A stretch of DNA of 46,825 nt from assembly GCA_017466405.1 (NCBI GenBank), contig JAFTUF010000024.1:1-46825 (forward strand). The letters run 5' to 3'. A model generated the notes under the pieces. It was given only the letters and a program-made list of their open reading frames with translations, did not search any database and was not told the origin of the DNA. Below are positions 22,501 to 31,387 of this stretch, piece after piece (positions within the stretch are counted from its first letter, which is position 1; every line of letters starts with the position of its first letter). A program made the position numbers and the translations under genes. The DNA is from Bacteroidales bacterium. Its GTDB lineage: Bacteria > Bacteroidota > Bacteroidia > Bacteroidales > F082.

Positions 22501-23647
22501 ATTTAATCCTTCTCGCTCCGTCAGAAATCACCACGTCATAGACTTTAGGTTCGCGGTTGAATTTTGCGAGATATTCTTTCTTCGCCGTCGCGATAAATCC
22601 GTCGTATAACTCTTCTTTGACGAGGTTTATTGTGCAACCGCCGAAGCCGCCGCCCATCACGCGTGAACCTGTTACGCCACATTGTTTTGCAACGTCGTTC
22701 AAGAAGTCCAATTCTTCACAGCTCACTTCATATTCTTTGCTCATGCCGTAGTGTGTGCCAAACATTCTGTCGCCTACTGTTTCATAGTCGCCTTTTTCAA
22801 GAGCGTCGCAGACATCAAGGACACGTTGTTTCTCGCCGATGACATAGACAGCGCGTTTGTAATCTTCTTCAGAGATTTCAGATTTCACTTCTTCGAGCAT
22901 CGCCATTGTGGCGTCGCTGAGGAAATTCACTTCTGGATGTCTTGCCTTGATATGAGCGCAGGCGTTTTCGCATGACTCACGGCGTTTGTTATATGCTGAT
23001 GATGCGAGTTCGTGTTTTACTACAGTGTCGAGGAGAACGACTTTATAACCTTCTGGATTGAATGGGAAATATTCGAATTCCATAGTAGCGCAGTTGAGGC
23101 GCATGAGATGACCTTTCTTTCCGAAGACAGAAGCGAATTGGTCCATGATGCCACATTTCACTCCGCAGTAGTTATGTTCTGTTGATTGTCCGATTCTTGC
23201 GAGTTCGAAACGGTCGATATTAAGGTTGAAGATTTCATTCAAGGCATTGGCGAAAGTGCTTTCCAAAGCTGCTGATGACGACATGCCAGCTCCGAGAGGA
23301 ACGTCTCCTACGAAAACAGTGTCGAAGCCTTTTGGTTCGAAGCCGCGTTTCTTCATCTCACGGCATACACCGAAAATATAACGAGCCCACGATTCTTTTG
23401 GAGCGTCATCTTCGTTCATGCCGAATTCCACTTGTTCGTTATAGTCGGCGGAATAAGCACGAACTTTATCTGTTCCGTTAGGATTTATAGCAGCGTAGAT
23501 ACCTTTGTCGATTGCGCCTGGGAAAACGAAGCCGCCGTTATAGTCGGTGTGTTCTCCAATAAGATTGACGCGACCTGGTGAGGTGTAAACCATATAATTA
23601 TCGCCAAATAATGACTTGAATTTTTCTTCGATGATTCTTGTATCCAT
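22499..23647 (-). CDS. galK: Galactokinase
   Basis: A 382-residue GHMP kinase that phosphorylates galactose to galactose 1-phosphate. The galactokinase signature GRVNLIGEHTDYNGG is near residue 25, the ATP-binding loop DVPLGAGMSSSAALE near 115, and the C-terminal GHMP motif GSRVMGGGFGGCTINLV near 340. An Asp in GIMDQFAS matches the catalytic base position. It is the first gene of the minus-strand galactose operon; a TACTTTTG box on the minus strand at 23704-23697 lies about 50 bases before its ATG. The stop codon abuts the 14-base tandem repeat that separates it from the next gene. Confidence 0.96.
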   Translation of the reverse strand: MDTRIIEEKFKSLFGDNYMVYTSPGRVNLIGEHTDYNGGFVFPGAIDKGIYAAINPNGTDKVRAYSADYNEQVEFGMNEDDAPKESWARYIFGVCREMKKRGFEPKGFDTVFVGDVPLGAGMSSSAALESTFANALNEIFNLNIDRFELARIGQSTEHNYCGVKCGIMDQFASVFGKKGHLMRLNCATMEFEYFPFNPEGYKVVLLDTVVKHELASSAYNKRRESCENACAHIKARHPEVNFLSDATMAMLEEVKSEISEEDYKRAVYVIGEKQRVLDVCDALEKGDYETVGDRMFGTHYGMSKEYEVSCEELDFLNDVAKQCGVTGSRVMGGGFGGCTINLVKEELYDGFIATAKKEYLAKFNREPKVYDVVISDGARRIK

Positions 23648-23696
23648 AATTATTATGTTTTAATTCAAAAATATTGAACGGATTTTATTTAACCCT

Positions 23697-23704
23697 CAAA
23701 AGTA
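23697..23704 (-). promoter_or_regulatory. Likely -7 box of the galactose operon
   Basis: TACTTTTG on the minus strand matches TAnnTTTG, 49 bases upstream of the galK ATG. No clear TTG is present at -33. Confidence 0.4.
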
Positions 23705-23756
23705 CGAAAAAAAATCATACGAAATATTATTTTCTTTTATAAAAACTGATGTTCAT

Positions 23757-23774
23757 TGTCTGTTGTCCGTTGAC
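23757..23774 (+). repeat. Dispersed TGTTGTCCGTTG repeat, copy S5
   Basis: The core TTGTCTGTTGTCCGTTGAC lies 30 bases before the ABC-F start, in the gene's orientation. One of its TTG words provides the plausible -33 element of that gene. Confidence 0.7.
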
Positions 23775-23789
23775 TTTTATTATCTTTGC
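23762..23789 (+). promoter_or_regulatory. Promoter of the ABC-F gene
   Basis: TTG at 23762-23764 and TATCTTTG at 23781-23788 are separated by 16 bases, giving a short leader of about 10 bases before the ATG at 23805. Confidence 0.55.
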
Positions 23790-23804
23790 CAAAATTCTTT
23801 TACG

Positions 23805-25691
23805 ATGAATTATATCTCTATCGACAATATATCGAAGGCTTTTAGCGACAAATTATTATTTGAAAATATCAGTTTTGGAATCGAGAAAGGTGAGAAGACA
23901 GCTTTGGTAGCAGCCAACGGAACTGGCAAATCTACAATGATGAAGATTCTTGTCGGCAAGGAGGAAAGCGACAAAGGCTCAATAGCATATAACGAGAATA
24001 TTAGAATAGGTTACTTAGAACAGCTTCCTCAGTTTGACCCAGAGCTTACTATTCAGGAAGTTATCTCTACAGGTCATACTGATATCATGAATGTCATTCA
24101 ACGTTATGAAAACGCCTTGCTTAATCATGTCGATGATAATAATATATCTACGAAGAAAGAATTGGAAGACTCTATCTCACAGATGGACTCTCTTCAGGCT
24201 TGGTCGTACGAACAACGTCTGAAACAGCTTCTCTACACATTTGAAATCACCGACTTAAGTCAGAAAGTGGGAACTCTATCTGGAGGTCAGGTTAAGCGTT
24301 TGGCACTCGCTCTCGTGCTTCTTGATGATCCGGATATTCTTTTCTTGGACGAGCCTACCAACCATCTCGACATGGGAATGATAGAATGGCTGGAGAAGTA
24401 TCTCACTCAATCGACAAAAACGCTCTTTATGGTTACACACGACCGATATTTTCTTGACAGAGTTTGTAATAAAATATTTGAGCTTTATCAGGGAACGATG
24501 TACACCCATAACGGCAATTATGATTATTATGTGAGAAAGAGCCGCGAGAGAGAAGAGAATAAACGCGTCGCTGCAGAACGAGCCGGTCAGCTTCTGAAAC
24601 ATGAACTCGAATGGATGCGCAGTACTCCACAGGCTCGCACAGGCAAAGCCAAAGCTCGTATCGATGCTTTTTATGACCTTCAAGAAAAAGCTAAGATGCG
24701 TCGCGAGAATAACGAATTGCAATTTGGAGCCGATATGCAGCGTCTCGGCGGTAAGATTCTCGAGATGGACAGAGTGTCAAAGTCGTACGGAGATATGACA
24801 ATACTCAAAGACTTCGATTATATATTCAAAAAAGGTGAACGCATCGGTATCATAGGAAAAAATGGAATAGGTAAATCGACATTCCTAAATATGATTACGG
24901 GAAATGAGAATCCTGATAAGGGAAGTATCGTTACTGGCCAGACTGTCGTTTATGGTTATTATACTCAGAAAGGCATAAAATTCGACGAGCGAAAGACGGT
25001 TCTGGAGACGATAAAAGACATTGCTGAGGTGATTCATTACGGCAAGGATAAGACTTATTCCGCCGACCAGCTTCTGGCGCATTTTATGTTCCCGTATCCA
25101 ATGCATCGTCAGCCTGTCTCGCTTCTTAGCGGCGGAGAGAAAAGACGTCTGTATCTTCTTACAGTATTGGTTTCCAACCCTAACTTCCTGATTCTCGACG
25201 AGCCTACCAACGACCTTGACTTGTTGACATTGCAAAAGTTAGAGGATTTCCTTCAGACTTACAAAGGTTGTCTTTTAGTTGTATCGCACGACAGATTTTT
25301 CTTAGACCAGACCGTAGATCAGCTTTTTGTTTTTGAAGGCGATGGAAAGGTTAAGGGATTCATGGGCAATTATTCTCAGTATCACGATTATCTGGAAGAA
25401 AAGAATAAGGAAGAGAAAAGAGAACAAGCTGCTCTTAAACAAGAGACTCGTGCCGAGAAGCCGACATCCGAACGTAAGAAGAAAAGAACATATAAGGAAC
25501 AACTGGAATATGAACAGCTTGCTAAAGAAATAGAAGCATTGGAAATAGAAAAAGCAGGACTCACTTCTAAGATGCAGGAAATGTTGGATTATCAAGAGTT
25601 GGAAAGATTAGGTAAGAGAATGAATGAGATAACAGATCTCATCGATGAGAAAGAACTACGCTGGCTCGAACTCGATGAAATAGGAGGATGA
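23805..25691 (+). CDS. ABC-F family ATPase (Uup-like)
   Basis: A 628-residue soluble protein with two ABC ATPase domains and no membrane segment. Domain 1 has Walker A AANGTGKST (36-44), signature LSGGQ (about 156) and LFLDEPTNHLD. Domain 2 has GKNGIGKST (about 352), LLSGGEKRR (about 441) and LILDEPTNDLD. The linker between them is rich in Arg, Lys and Glu (REREENKRVAAERAGQ). A C-terminal Lys/Glu-rich segment followed by a coiled coil (about 545-628) resembles the DNA/ribosome-contacting tail of Uup. ABC-F proteins act on the ribosome, and no antibiotic-resistance role can be claimed from sequence. I take the ATG at 23805; an upstream in-frame TTG would lie inside the dispersed repeat and promoter. 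Confidence 0.9.
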   Translation: MNYISIDNISKAFSDKLLFENISFGIEKGEKTALVAANGTGKSTMMKILVGKEESDKGSIAYNENIRIGYLEQLPQFDPELTIQEVISTGHTDIMNVIQRYENALLNHVDDNNISTKKELEDSISQMDSLQAWSYEQRLKQLLYTFEITDLSQKVGTLSGGQVKRLALALVLLDDPDILFLDEPTNHLDMGMIEWLEKYLTQSTKTLFMVTHDRYFLDRVCNKIFELYQGTMYTHNGNYDYYVRKSREREENKRVAAERAGQLLKHELEWMRSTPQARTGKAKARIDAFYDLQEKAKMRRENNELQFGADMQRLGGKILEMDRVSKSYGDMTILKDFDYIFKKGERIGIIGKNGIGKSTFLNMITGNENPDKGSIVTGQTVVYGYYTQKGIKFDERKTVLETIKDIAEVIHYGKDKTYSADQLLAHFMFPYPMHRQPVSLLSGGEKRRLYLLTVLVSNPNFLILDEPTNDLDLLTLQKLEDFLQTYKGCLLVVSHDRFFLDQTVDQLFVFEGDGKVKGFMGNYSQYHDYLEEKNKEEKREQAALKQETRAEKPTSERKKKRTYKEQLEYEQLAKEIEALEIEKAGLTSKMQEMLDYQELERLGKRMNEITDLIDEKELRWLELDEIGG

Positions 25692-25729
25692 TTTTTAATC
25701 TGAGAAATTGAATTCTAAATTTAAAAAAT

Positions 25730-26197
25730 ATGAATAACATTGAATTATTGAAGAATTTTATTACGGAAGTAAAAGAGAATGACAACTTCTGGTTGTTGGA
25801 GGCAAAACCAGGACTTTTTGCTATGGTTGAAGATGGAAACGAAAACTCTTTCATTCCTGTATGGAGTAAGGAGCAAGACGCTCTCAACAATGCGAGTGAT
25901 GACTGGGAAGGCTATAACGTGTCGAGTATGAGTATAGATGAGTTTGTCGGTTGGATGCGTGAGCTTCATGAAGATGAGATTGGAATCGCTATCTCTACAG
26001 GTGAAGACGGACAGATGCTTCCGATGCCTGCTTTGTCGATGAAGCAGATTTTGGTAGGCGCAGAGGTCGATGTCGAAGAGGACAAGAAACTTGTAGGTGA
26101 ATATTACGACGAGGAATGGGCAGAGGGTATCCCTGACAACTGGGAAGAAGAATTCTTAGACAGCCTCAGCGATGACGAGGACGATGATGATGAATGA
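25730..26197 (+). CDS. DUF2750 family protein
   Basis: A 155-residue soluble acidic protein. The DUF2750 pattern is clear: NDNFWLLEAKPGLFAMVEDG, SFIPVWSKEQDALNNASDDW, and MSIDEFVGWMRELHEDEIG. The C-terminal 35 residues extend beyond the domain and end in a run of Asp/Glu. It probably follows the ABC-F gene in one transcript (38-base gap), and its stop is only two bases from the stop of convergent aat. Function of the family is unknown. Confidence 0.82.
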   Translation: MNNIELLKNFITEVKENDNFWLLEAKPGLFAMVEDGNENSFIPVWSKEQDALNNASDDWEGYNVSSMSIDEFVGWMRELHEDEIGIAISTGEDGQMLPMPALSMKQILVGAEVDVEEDKKLVGEYYDEEWAEGIPDNWEEEFLDSLSDDEDDDDE

Positions 26198-26199
26198 CC

Positions 26200-26919
26200 T
26201 TAGTCGCTGATGACAACCTCTTTCCAGCTGGCGCTTCCATCGCCCCAGTTTCCTACTAAGGAAGGATGCTTGACGTAGTTCTTCAATAATTTCAAGAAAT
26301 CTTTTCTTGGAATGGTGTATGCTCCCATTCTTCTGAAATGCGGTGTGTCTTGTTGTACGTCGATGATGTCGAAACCATTATGTATTAAGAAGTCGCAGAG
26401 ATTATATAACGCCACTTTTGATGCGTCAGTCTTTGTGTGGAACATCGACTCGCCGCAGAAGACGCTGCCGATAGAGACGCCGTACAAACCGCCAACCAAT
26501 TCGTTGTCTAAGTATGTCTCGACAGAATGAGCGAAGCCTAACCTGTGAAGTTCCTTGTATGCAGCTATCATATCTTCGCTGATCCAAGTTCCGTCCTGGT
26601 CTTTTCTCTCTACGCTGGCGCACATCTCAATGACTTTGTCGAAGTTGGTGTCGATAGAGCATGAATATTTGTTGGAATCGATGGTCTTCTGTAAAGATTT
26701 CGTTATTTTCATCTCGGTAGGTTTCATTACCATCCTCGGGTCGAGCGACCACCACAATATAGGTTCGCCTTCAGAATACCAAGGGAAGATGCCCGACGAA
26801 TAGGCGATGATAAGTCTCTCTGGTGACAAGTCTCCTCCAATAGCGAGGAGCCCGTCTTTGGTGGCTAAGTTCGCAGATGGGAAATCGAAAACGTCGTCTG
26901 CTAAAAGATATATCGACAT
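26200..26919 (-). CDS. aat: Leucyl/phenylalanyl-tRNA-protein transferase
   Basis: A 239-residue enzyme that adds Leu or Phe from aminoacyl-tRNA to the N-terminus of proteins starting with Lys or Arg, marking them for ClpS/ClpAP degradation. Family blocks are GLLAIGGDLSPERLIIAYSS, GIFPWYSEGEPILWW, SLDPRMVM, the VGGLYGVSIGSVFCGESMFH core, and DVQQDTPHFRRMGAYTIPR. The length is slightly above the usual 230. It is convergent with DUF2750 and has a 150-base AT-rich upstream region. Confidence 0.95.
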   Translation of the reverse strand: MSIYLLADDVFDFPSANLATKDGLLAIGGDLSPERLIIAYSSGIFPWYSEGEPILWWSLDPRMVMKPTEMKITKSLQKTIDSNKYSCSIDTNFDKVIEMCASVERKDQDGTWISEDMIAAYKELHRLGFAHSVETYLDNELVGGLYGVSIGSVFCGESMFHTKTDASKVALYNLCDFLIHNGFDIIDVQQDTPHFRRMGAYTIPRKDFLKLLKNYVKHPSLVGNWGDGSASWKEVVISD

Positions 26920-27070
26920 GGCGTAAGCGTTTTTATTAACTATTGGATTTTCTTCCTTGCAAATTTATATATAATGATATACGAATGCAACTAATTTTAT
27001 GATTAGTTATCCACAAAAATTATATAAAAATTGTTGATAAATAATTTATTCCCCAATAATTGATAACAAT

Positions 27071-27805
27071 TCAATCATACGTCACGTCTTCTAAAAATAG
27101 AGCGTGTGCTGGCATGGAAGTTCCTGCCGAACATCTATCCTTGTTTTCTATTATGTTTCTGAATTGTTCGATGCTTAGTCTGCCGCGTCCGACTTCTAAA
27201 AGTGTTCCCACTATGGCTCTGACCATATTCCTTAAGAATCTGTCGGCTTTTATCTCAAAAACTAACAAGTCATTTTCTTTGAAAAATCGTGCCTCCATGA
27301 TTTTACAATTGTTGGTCTGAACCTGTGTATGTAATTTCGAGAAACTTGTGAAATCGGTATAATCGAATAATGTGTCAGCTGCTTGCTGCATGGATTCTAT
27401 ATCTAAACTTCCATAATAATAGTAAGCGTCTTGCGTGTGGAACGGATTTTTGTTTTGTGTTATGTAATAATGGTAAGTCCTTGAAGTCGCGTCAAATCGA
27501 GCGTGTAAATCGTTGTCAACTTCCCAGCATTTGTAAATGACAATGTCGTTTGGCAAAAATATATTAAGACGATGAACGAATTCTTTGCAGTCTGAAATCT
27601 CTTTCTCTACATCAAAATGAGCGTAGAAATTTCGTGCGTGTACGCCGGCGTCAGTTCTTCCGCAACCTGTGATGCTTACCTTTTCGCCAAGTTTAAGACT
27701 AAGACATTTTTCTAACTCCTCTTGTACCGAAATTGCAGACGGTTGAATTTGCCATCCGTGATATCGAGTTCCATTGTAAGCGAGGTGTAAAAAATATCTT
27801 CTCAT
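27071..27805 (-). CDS. truA: tRNA pseudouridine(38-40) synthase
   Basis: A 244-residue TruA enzyme that modifies U38, U39 and U40 in the anticodon arm of tRNAs. The catalytic Asp is residue 52 in GCGRTDAGVHA. Other family blocks are YNGTRYHGWQIQP at the N-terminus, RFDATSRTYHYYI-like ARFDATSRTYHYYI mid-protein, and the C-terminal FLRNMVRAIVGTLLEVG. It lies 20 bases downstream of the MATE gene on the same strand and is likely co-transcribed with it. Confidence 0.95.
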   Translation of the reverse strand: MRRYFLHLAYNGTRYHGWQIQPSAISVQEELEKCLSLKLGEKVSITGCGRTDAGVHARNFYAHFDVEKEISDCKEFVHRLNIFLPNDIVIYKCWEVDNDLHARFDATSRTYHYYITQNKNPFHTQDAYYYYGSLDIESMQQAADTLFDYTDFTSFSKLHTQVQTNNCKIMEARFFKENDLLVFEIKADRFLRNMVRAIVGTLLEVGRGRLSIEQFRNIIENKDRCSAGTSMPAHALFLEDVTYD

Positions 27806-27825
27806 TGTTAAATTCTTTTAACTTG

Positions 27826-29172
27826 TCAGGACTTTACGTCGAATTTGTAATATCTATAAATCATTATCAACGAAAGTATTGTCGCTATAACGTCTGAGAT
27901 TGGGATGCTCCACCATACACCTTTTATTCCGATGAAGTTAGGTAATATTATTAATAAAGGTATAAGGAATAAGACTTGTCGTGATAATGACAATACTATT
28001 GATTTCTTGGCTTTTCCTATGCTTTGGAAGAAGTTACCAATCACGATAGGGAAGGCGATGATTGGAAATGTCGCCATCACTATCCTCATGCCATCGACAG
28101 AATAATTCAATAATTCTTCGTCGTTGGTGAAAAGCGAACAAACAAATCTTGGTATCGTCTCTCCAACTAAACATCCAAAACTTAATGTCGAGATGGCTAA
28201 TAATATGGCTTTCTTAAGAGCTTCGGTAACGCGTTCGTATTGTCGAGCTCCGTAATTATAGCTGACGATAGGCTGCATTCCCTGCGTGATACCCATGACA
28301 ATCATGGTGAAGAAGAATGTCACTCTGTTGACGATACCGTAAGCTCCTACGGATAAGTCGCCACCGAATTTCTTAAGTCCGTTGTTGATCAAGATGACTA
28401 TAACGCAAAGTGCCGAGTTTAATAATAATGGAGATATTCCTATCGCGAGTATGTCTTTGATAATCTTTATGTCGAAGACGAAGTCCTTTCTGTCTAAGTG
28501 GACGAGTTCGTTTTTGTTTAAAAATATCTTGAAGAGATAGATGAGTGGCAGGGTCTGAGCCAATATTGTTGCGATAGCGGCGCCTCTGATGCCCATTCCG
28601 AGAGGGAAGATGAAGAGCCAGTCGAGGACAACGTTTGCCAAGACTGTTATTATCGTCGCAACCATTGCTTCGTTAGGATGGCCGGACGCTCTTAATACAG
28701 AGTTAAGTCCGTGATATAAGTGAGTGATGATGTTACCTAACAAGATGACCTGCATATATTCGTATGCGTAAGGAAGCGTGTTTTCGCTAGCGCCGAAGAA
28801 GAAGAGTATCGGCTTAAGAAATGCGAGGCATACCACTGTGAAAATAATTCCGAAGAAGACGTTGAGCATAATGGTGTTTGCCAAGGCGCGGCAGCTTTTC
28901 TCATAATTCTTCTTTCCGAGTTCTATGGCTGTCACTGTGGATGCGCCGACACCGACCATAGCTCCGATTGCTGCTCCTAAGTTCATGAAAGGGAAGGTGA
29001 TGGCTAATCCTGAAATTGCCAATGGACCTACACCATGTCCGATGAAAATGCTGTCTATCATATTATACAACGACGAGGCTGTCATCGCGATGATAGCAGG
29101 TGTGGCATATTTCTTTAATAACTTACCAACGTCTTCTGTTCCTAAAAGCAAAGCTCCCTTCGGTTCACTCAT
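27826..29172 (-). CDS. MATE family multidrug/cation exporter
   Basis: A 448-residue inner-membrane protein with 12 hydrophobic segments in two similar halves. MATE marks include NMIDSIFIGHGVGPLAISGLA near the N-terminus, FPFMNLGAAIGAMVGVGAST, the LGNIITHLYHGLNSVLRASG block before the midpoint, and GITQGMQPIVSYNYGAR in the second half. Such proteins exchange Na+ or H+ for organic cations; the substrate is unknown. I take the ATG at 29172, giving MSEPKGALLLG; the frame extends upstream but the extra residues do not look native. It is transcribed toward truA. Confidence 0.9.
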   Translation of the reverse strand: MSEPKGALLLGTEDVGKLLKKYATPAIIAMTASSLYNMIDSIFIGHGVGPLAISGLAITFPFMNLGAAIGAMVGVGASTVTAIELGKKNYEKSCRALANTIMLNVFFGIIFTVVCLAFLKPILFFFGASENTLPYAYEYMQVILLGNIITHLYHGLNSVLRASGHPNEAMVATIITVLANVVLDWLFIFPLGMGIRGAAIATILAQTLPLIYLFKIFLNKNELVHLDRKDFVFDIKIIKDILAIGISPLLLNSALCVIVILINNGLKKFGGDLSVGAYGIVNRVTFFFTMIVMGITQGMQPIVSYNYGARQYERVTEALKKAILLAISTLSFGCLVGETIPRFVCSLFTNDEELLNYSVDGMRIVMATFPIIAFPIVIGNFFQSIGKAKKSIVLSLSRQVLFLIPLLIILPNFIGIKGVWWSIPISDVIATILSLIMIYRYYKFDVKS

Positions 29173-29283
29173 ATCTATATATGTCCTTATATTTTTTGAG
29201 GTGCAAAGTTGCAAAAAAATCCTCAAATATAAACTCAATTTGAGGAAATAATTTTTTAAATGAAAATGTTAAATATCAATATT

Positions 29284-31278
29284 TTAGAAAATAATTACAA
29301 AACCTCCGCCTTTACGCATCGTGGCTTTGTAGGTGTTGTTTTCTATAGTGATATTGTTTTTGACGTAGTCTTCAGCGATTTTGTTTGCGTTGACGCCATC
29401 GCGGAATTCTATCGCTTGATTTGTCTTGAGGTCTAATTCTGTGAGGTCTATCTCGATTTCGCGTTCGTCCCAATTTGTTATGCCGCCTACATACCATCTG
29501 TCGCCAGAACGACGAGCTATCACTGTATATTCACCGACTTTTCCGTCTAATGCAATAGTTTCGTCCCATACTGTTGGAATTTCTGCGATATATCTTGTAC
29601 ACTCGTCTTCGTCGCGGTAGTTACTTGGACTGTCGCAGAGCATATTGAAAGGTGATTCGAAGATGACGTATTCTGCGAGTTGTCGGCATCGTGTTCCCTG
29701 GCTCATCGGCTCGCTCCACACGGCTCTGTAGTTGTCTTTGTTTGCGTTTCGCATTGCTCCTTGTGTGAAATCCATCGGACCGGCGAGCATTCTTATATAA
29801 GGTGTTGTCGTCTCGTATGTCACCAAGTCGATGTCTGGAGCCCATTTGACTTGTTCCAATCCGAAGACGCCCTCAAAATTAAGGACGTTAGGATAAGTAC
29901 GGTTCATGCCCGTAGGTTTATATGCTCCGTGGAAATCGACGATGAGATGATATTTGGCTGCCGTAGCTGCCATTCTGTAGTAGAAGTCAACGGTTTTCTG
30001 GTCGTCTCTGTCCATGAAATCGACCTTAAATCCTTTGACTCCCATCTCGGAATAATATTTACAAACTTCTTCCATGTCGCGGTCCATGGCAAGATAACCA
30101 GCCCATAATACTATTCCGACGCCTTTGTTGTCAGCGTATTCCACTAATTCAGCGATGTCTATTTCTGGAATGACATCAAATAAATCAGCTTCTTTGTTGA
30201 CGGCCCAACCTTCGTCTAAAATGACGTATTCGATTCCATATTCGGAAGCGAAGTCGATGTAATGTTTGTAAGTCTCGTTATTAATTCCTGATTCAAAATC
30301 GACATCTTTAATGTTCCATGCGTTCCACCATTCCCAAGCGACTTTTCCTGGGATAATCCAACTTACGTCTTCAATACGTGATGGTGATGCTAATCTATAG
30401 ACCATGTCGTTGTTAGCTAACTCCTTGTCTTCCGTCGAGATAATCATGCAACGCCATGGAAAGTCGCGAGTGCCTTGAACTCTGGCAATGTAATCTTCTC
30501 TTTCTTCGACAACATATTGCAGCATATTATGTCCGCCTTGTACTTCGGTTTTTGGATATGTAGCATGCAAGCCTTTGATGCTGTTTTCTTCGCTGTTCCT
30601 GATAAGATATGTCCCTGGATAATTCTCCAAGTCGGCTTCTGTTATAACGACTTTCTTTCCGTCTTCCAAAGAGACTAAGATTGGCATGAAGGCTAATCTG
30701 TCTGTAATCATATCAGAAATAGGAGTGATGGCGTATGTGTTTTCAAAGGAATTGAAGAATTGTTTCGTGATGAAATCCAATTCGCTTCTTCTTGCGTTGA
30801 CGTATGGGATGTGTGCCGTGTGATTGTCGCTGAAGTTATATACGATACCTTCTCTCACAATGGTGATTGGTTTTGGGTATCTTGTGCAGAAACGATAAGC
30901 TACGCCATCGTTATAAGCTCTGAATTGAACGTTGTAACTTCCTTTAAATGTTATTGTCAATTCATTGTAATAATCTTCTACGTATTCTTTTTTGTAAAAG
31001 TTAGCTTTGATAAGTTTATCGACAGTCTCAGTTTTATAGTTCCTCACGACTGGATTTTTGCCTAAGACTTTACCATCGCTGAGTTCCATAGTGATAGGAG
31101 AGTCGTTGATTACGATGGTGCTGTCGTGTGTTACGGAATAAGTAAGATATTCTTCGCCTATAGTTACAACGACATTGATTTTTTTATCGGGCGACTGCAA
31201 TGAGTATTTTTTTTGAGCTAAAACAAAATTACTGCTAATCAATAAGACGATGCAGATTATTAAGGATTTAATTTTCAT
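29284..31278 (-). CDS. GH97 glycoside hydrolase, retaining alpha-galactosidase type
   Basis: A 664-residue exported enzyme with a signal peptide (about 1-21), so it is periplasmic or surface. The family 97 layout is visible: N-terminal beta-sandwich (about 25-290), catalytic barrel with WEWWNAWN, EYVILDEGWA and GIVLWAGY, then a C-terminal beta domain with ARRSGDRWYVGGITNW. Asp420 lies in FKVDFMDRDDQ and Glu475 in FEGVFGLEQVKW. Their 55-residue spacing equals that of the nucleophile Asp415 and acid/base Glu470 described for the retaining alpha-galactosidase BtGH97b. The inverting SusB-type alpha-glucosidases lack that Asp. The enzyme therefore probably releases galactose and would feed the galactose operon 6 kb away. 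Confidence 0.9.
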   Translation of the reverse strand: MKIKSLIICIVLLISSNFVLAQKKYSLQSPDKKINVVVTIGEEYLTYSVTHDSTIVINDSPITMELSDGKVLGKNPVVRNYKTETVDKLIKANFYKKEYVEDYYNELTITFKGSYNVQFRAYNDGVAYRFCTRYPKPITIVREGIVYNFSDNHTAHIPYVNARRSELDFITKQFFNSFENTYAITPISDMITDRLAFMPILVSLEDGKKVVITEADLENYPGTYLIRNSEENSIKGLHATYPKTEVQGGHNMLQYVVEEREDYIARVQGTRDFPWRCMIISTEDKELANNDMVYRLASPSRIEDVSWIIPGKVAWEWWNAWNIKDVDFESGINNETYKHYIDFASEYGIEYVILDEGWAVNKEADLFDVIPEIDIAELVEYADNKGVGIVLWAGYLAMDRDMEEVCKYYSEMGVKGFKVDFMDRDDQKTVDFYYRMAATAAKYHLIVDFHGAYKPTGMNRTYPNVLNFEGVFGLEQVKWAPDIDLVTYETTTPYIRMLAGPMDFTQGAMRNANKDNYRAVWSEPMSQGTRCRQLAEYVIFESPFNMLCDSPSNYRDEDECTRYIAEIPTVWDETIALDGKVGEYTVIARRSGDRWYVGGITNWDEREIEIDLTELDLKTNQAIEFRDGVNANKIAEDYVKNNITIENNTYKATMRKGGGFVIIF

Positions 31279-31316
31279 AATATTATATATTAAAGTCTGT
31301 TACAAAATTATTGTTT

Positions 31317-31324
31317 CAAAGATA
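31317..31324 (-). promoter_or_regulatory. -7 box of the GH97 gene
   Basis: TATCTTTG on the minus strand fits TAnnTTTG, 38 bases before the GH97 ATG. It sits about 40 bases from the divergent pepE promoter. Confidence 0.5.
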
Positions 31325-31357
31325 AGAAAAAATAATGGATATTATAAGAAAAATGCT

Positions 31358-31365
31358 TAACTTTG
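31358..31365 (+). promoter_or_regulatory. -7 box of the pepE gene
   Basis: TAACTTTG fits TAnnTTTG, 22 bases before the pepE ATG. Confidence 0.5.
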
Positions 31366-31387
31366 TCAAAATTAAAAATTAGAAATT

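Noticed and set aside
23763-23804. An upstream start for the ABC-F protein.
   Set aside because: The extra codons cross the -7 box and dispersed repeat. The ATG at 23805 gives the normal family N-terminus.
26198-26199. A missing terminator between convergent DUF2750 and aat as evidence of an assembly error.
   Set aside because: Both genes are complete with normal C-termini, and tight convergent pairs without hairpins are ordinary.
27007-27040. A perfect DnaA-box word TTATCCACA (27007-27015) and a near match in reverse at 27031-27040 in an AT-rich gap, as a possible replication origin.
   Set aside because: Only one exact box and one mismatch copy are present, and such words arise easily in AT-rich DNA. 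There are no further boxes or origin-type neighbours, and strand-skew data would be needed.
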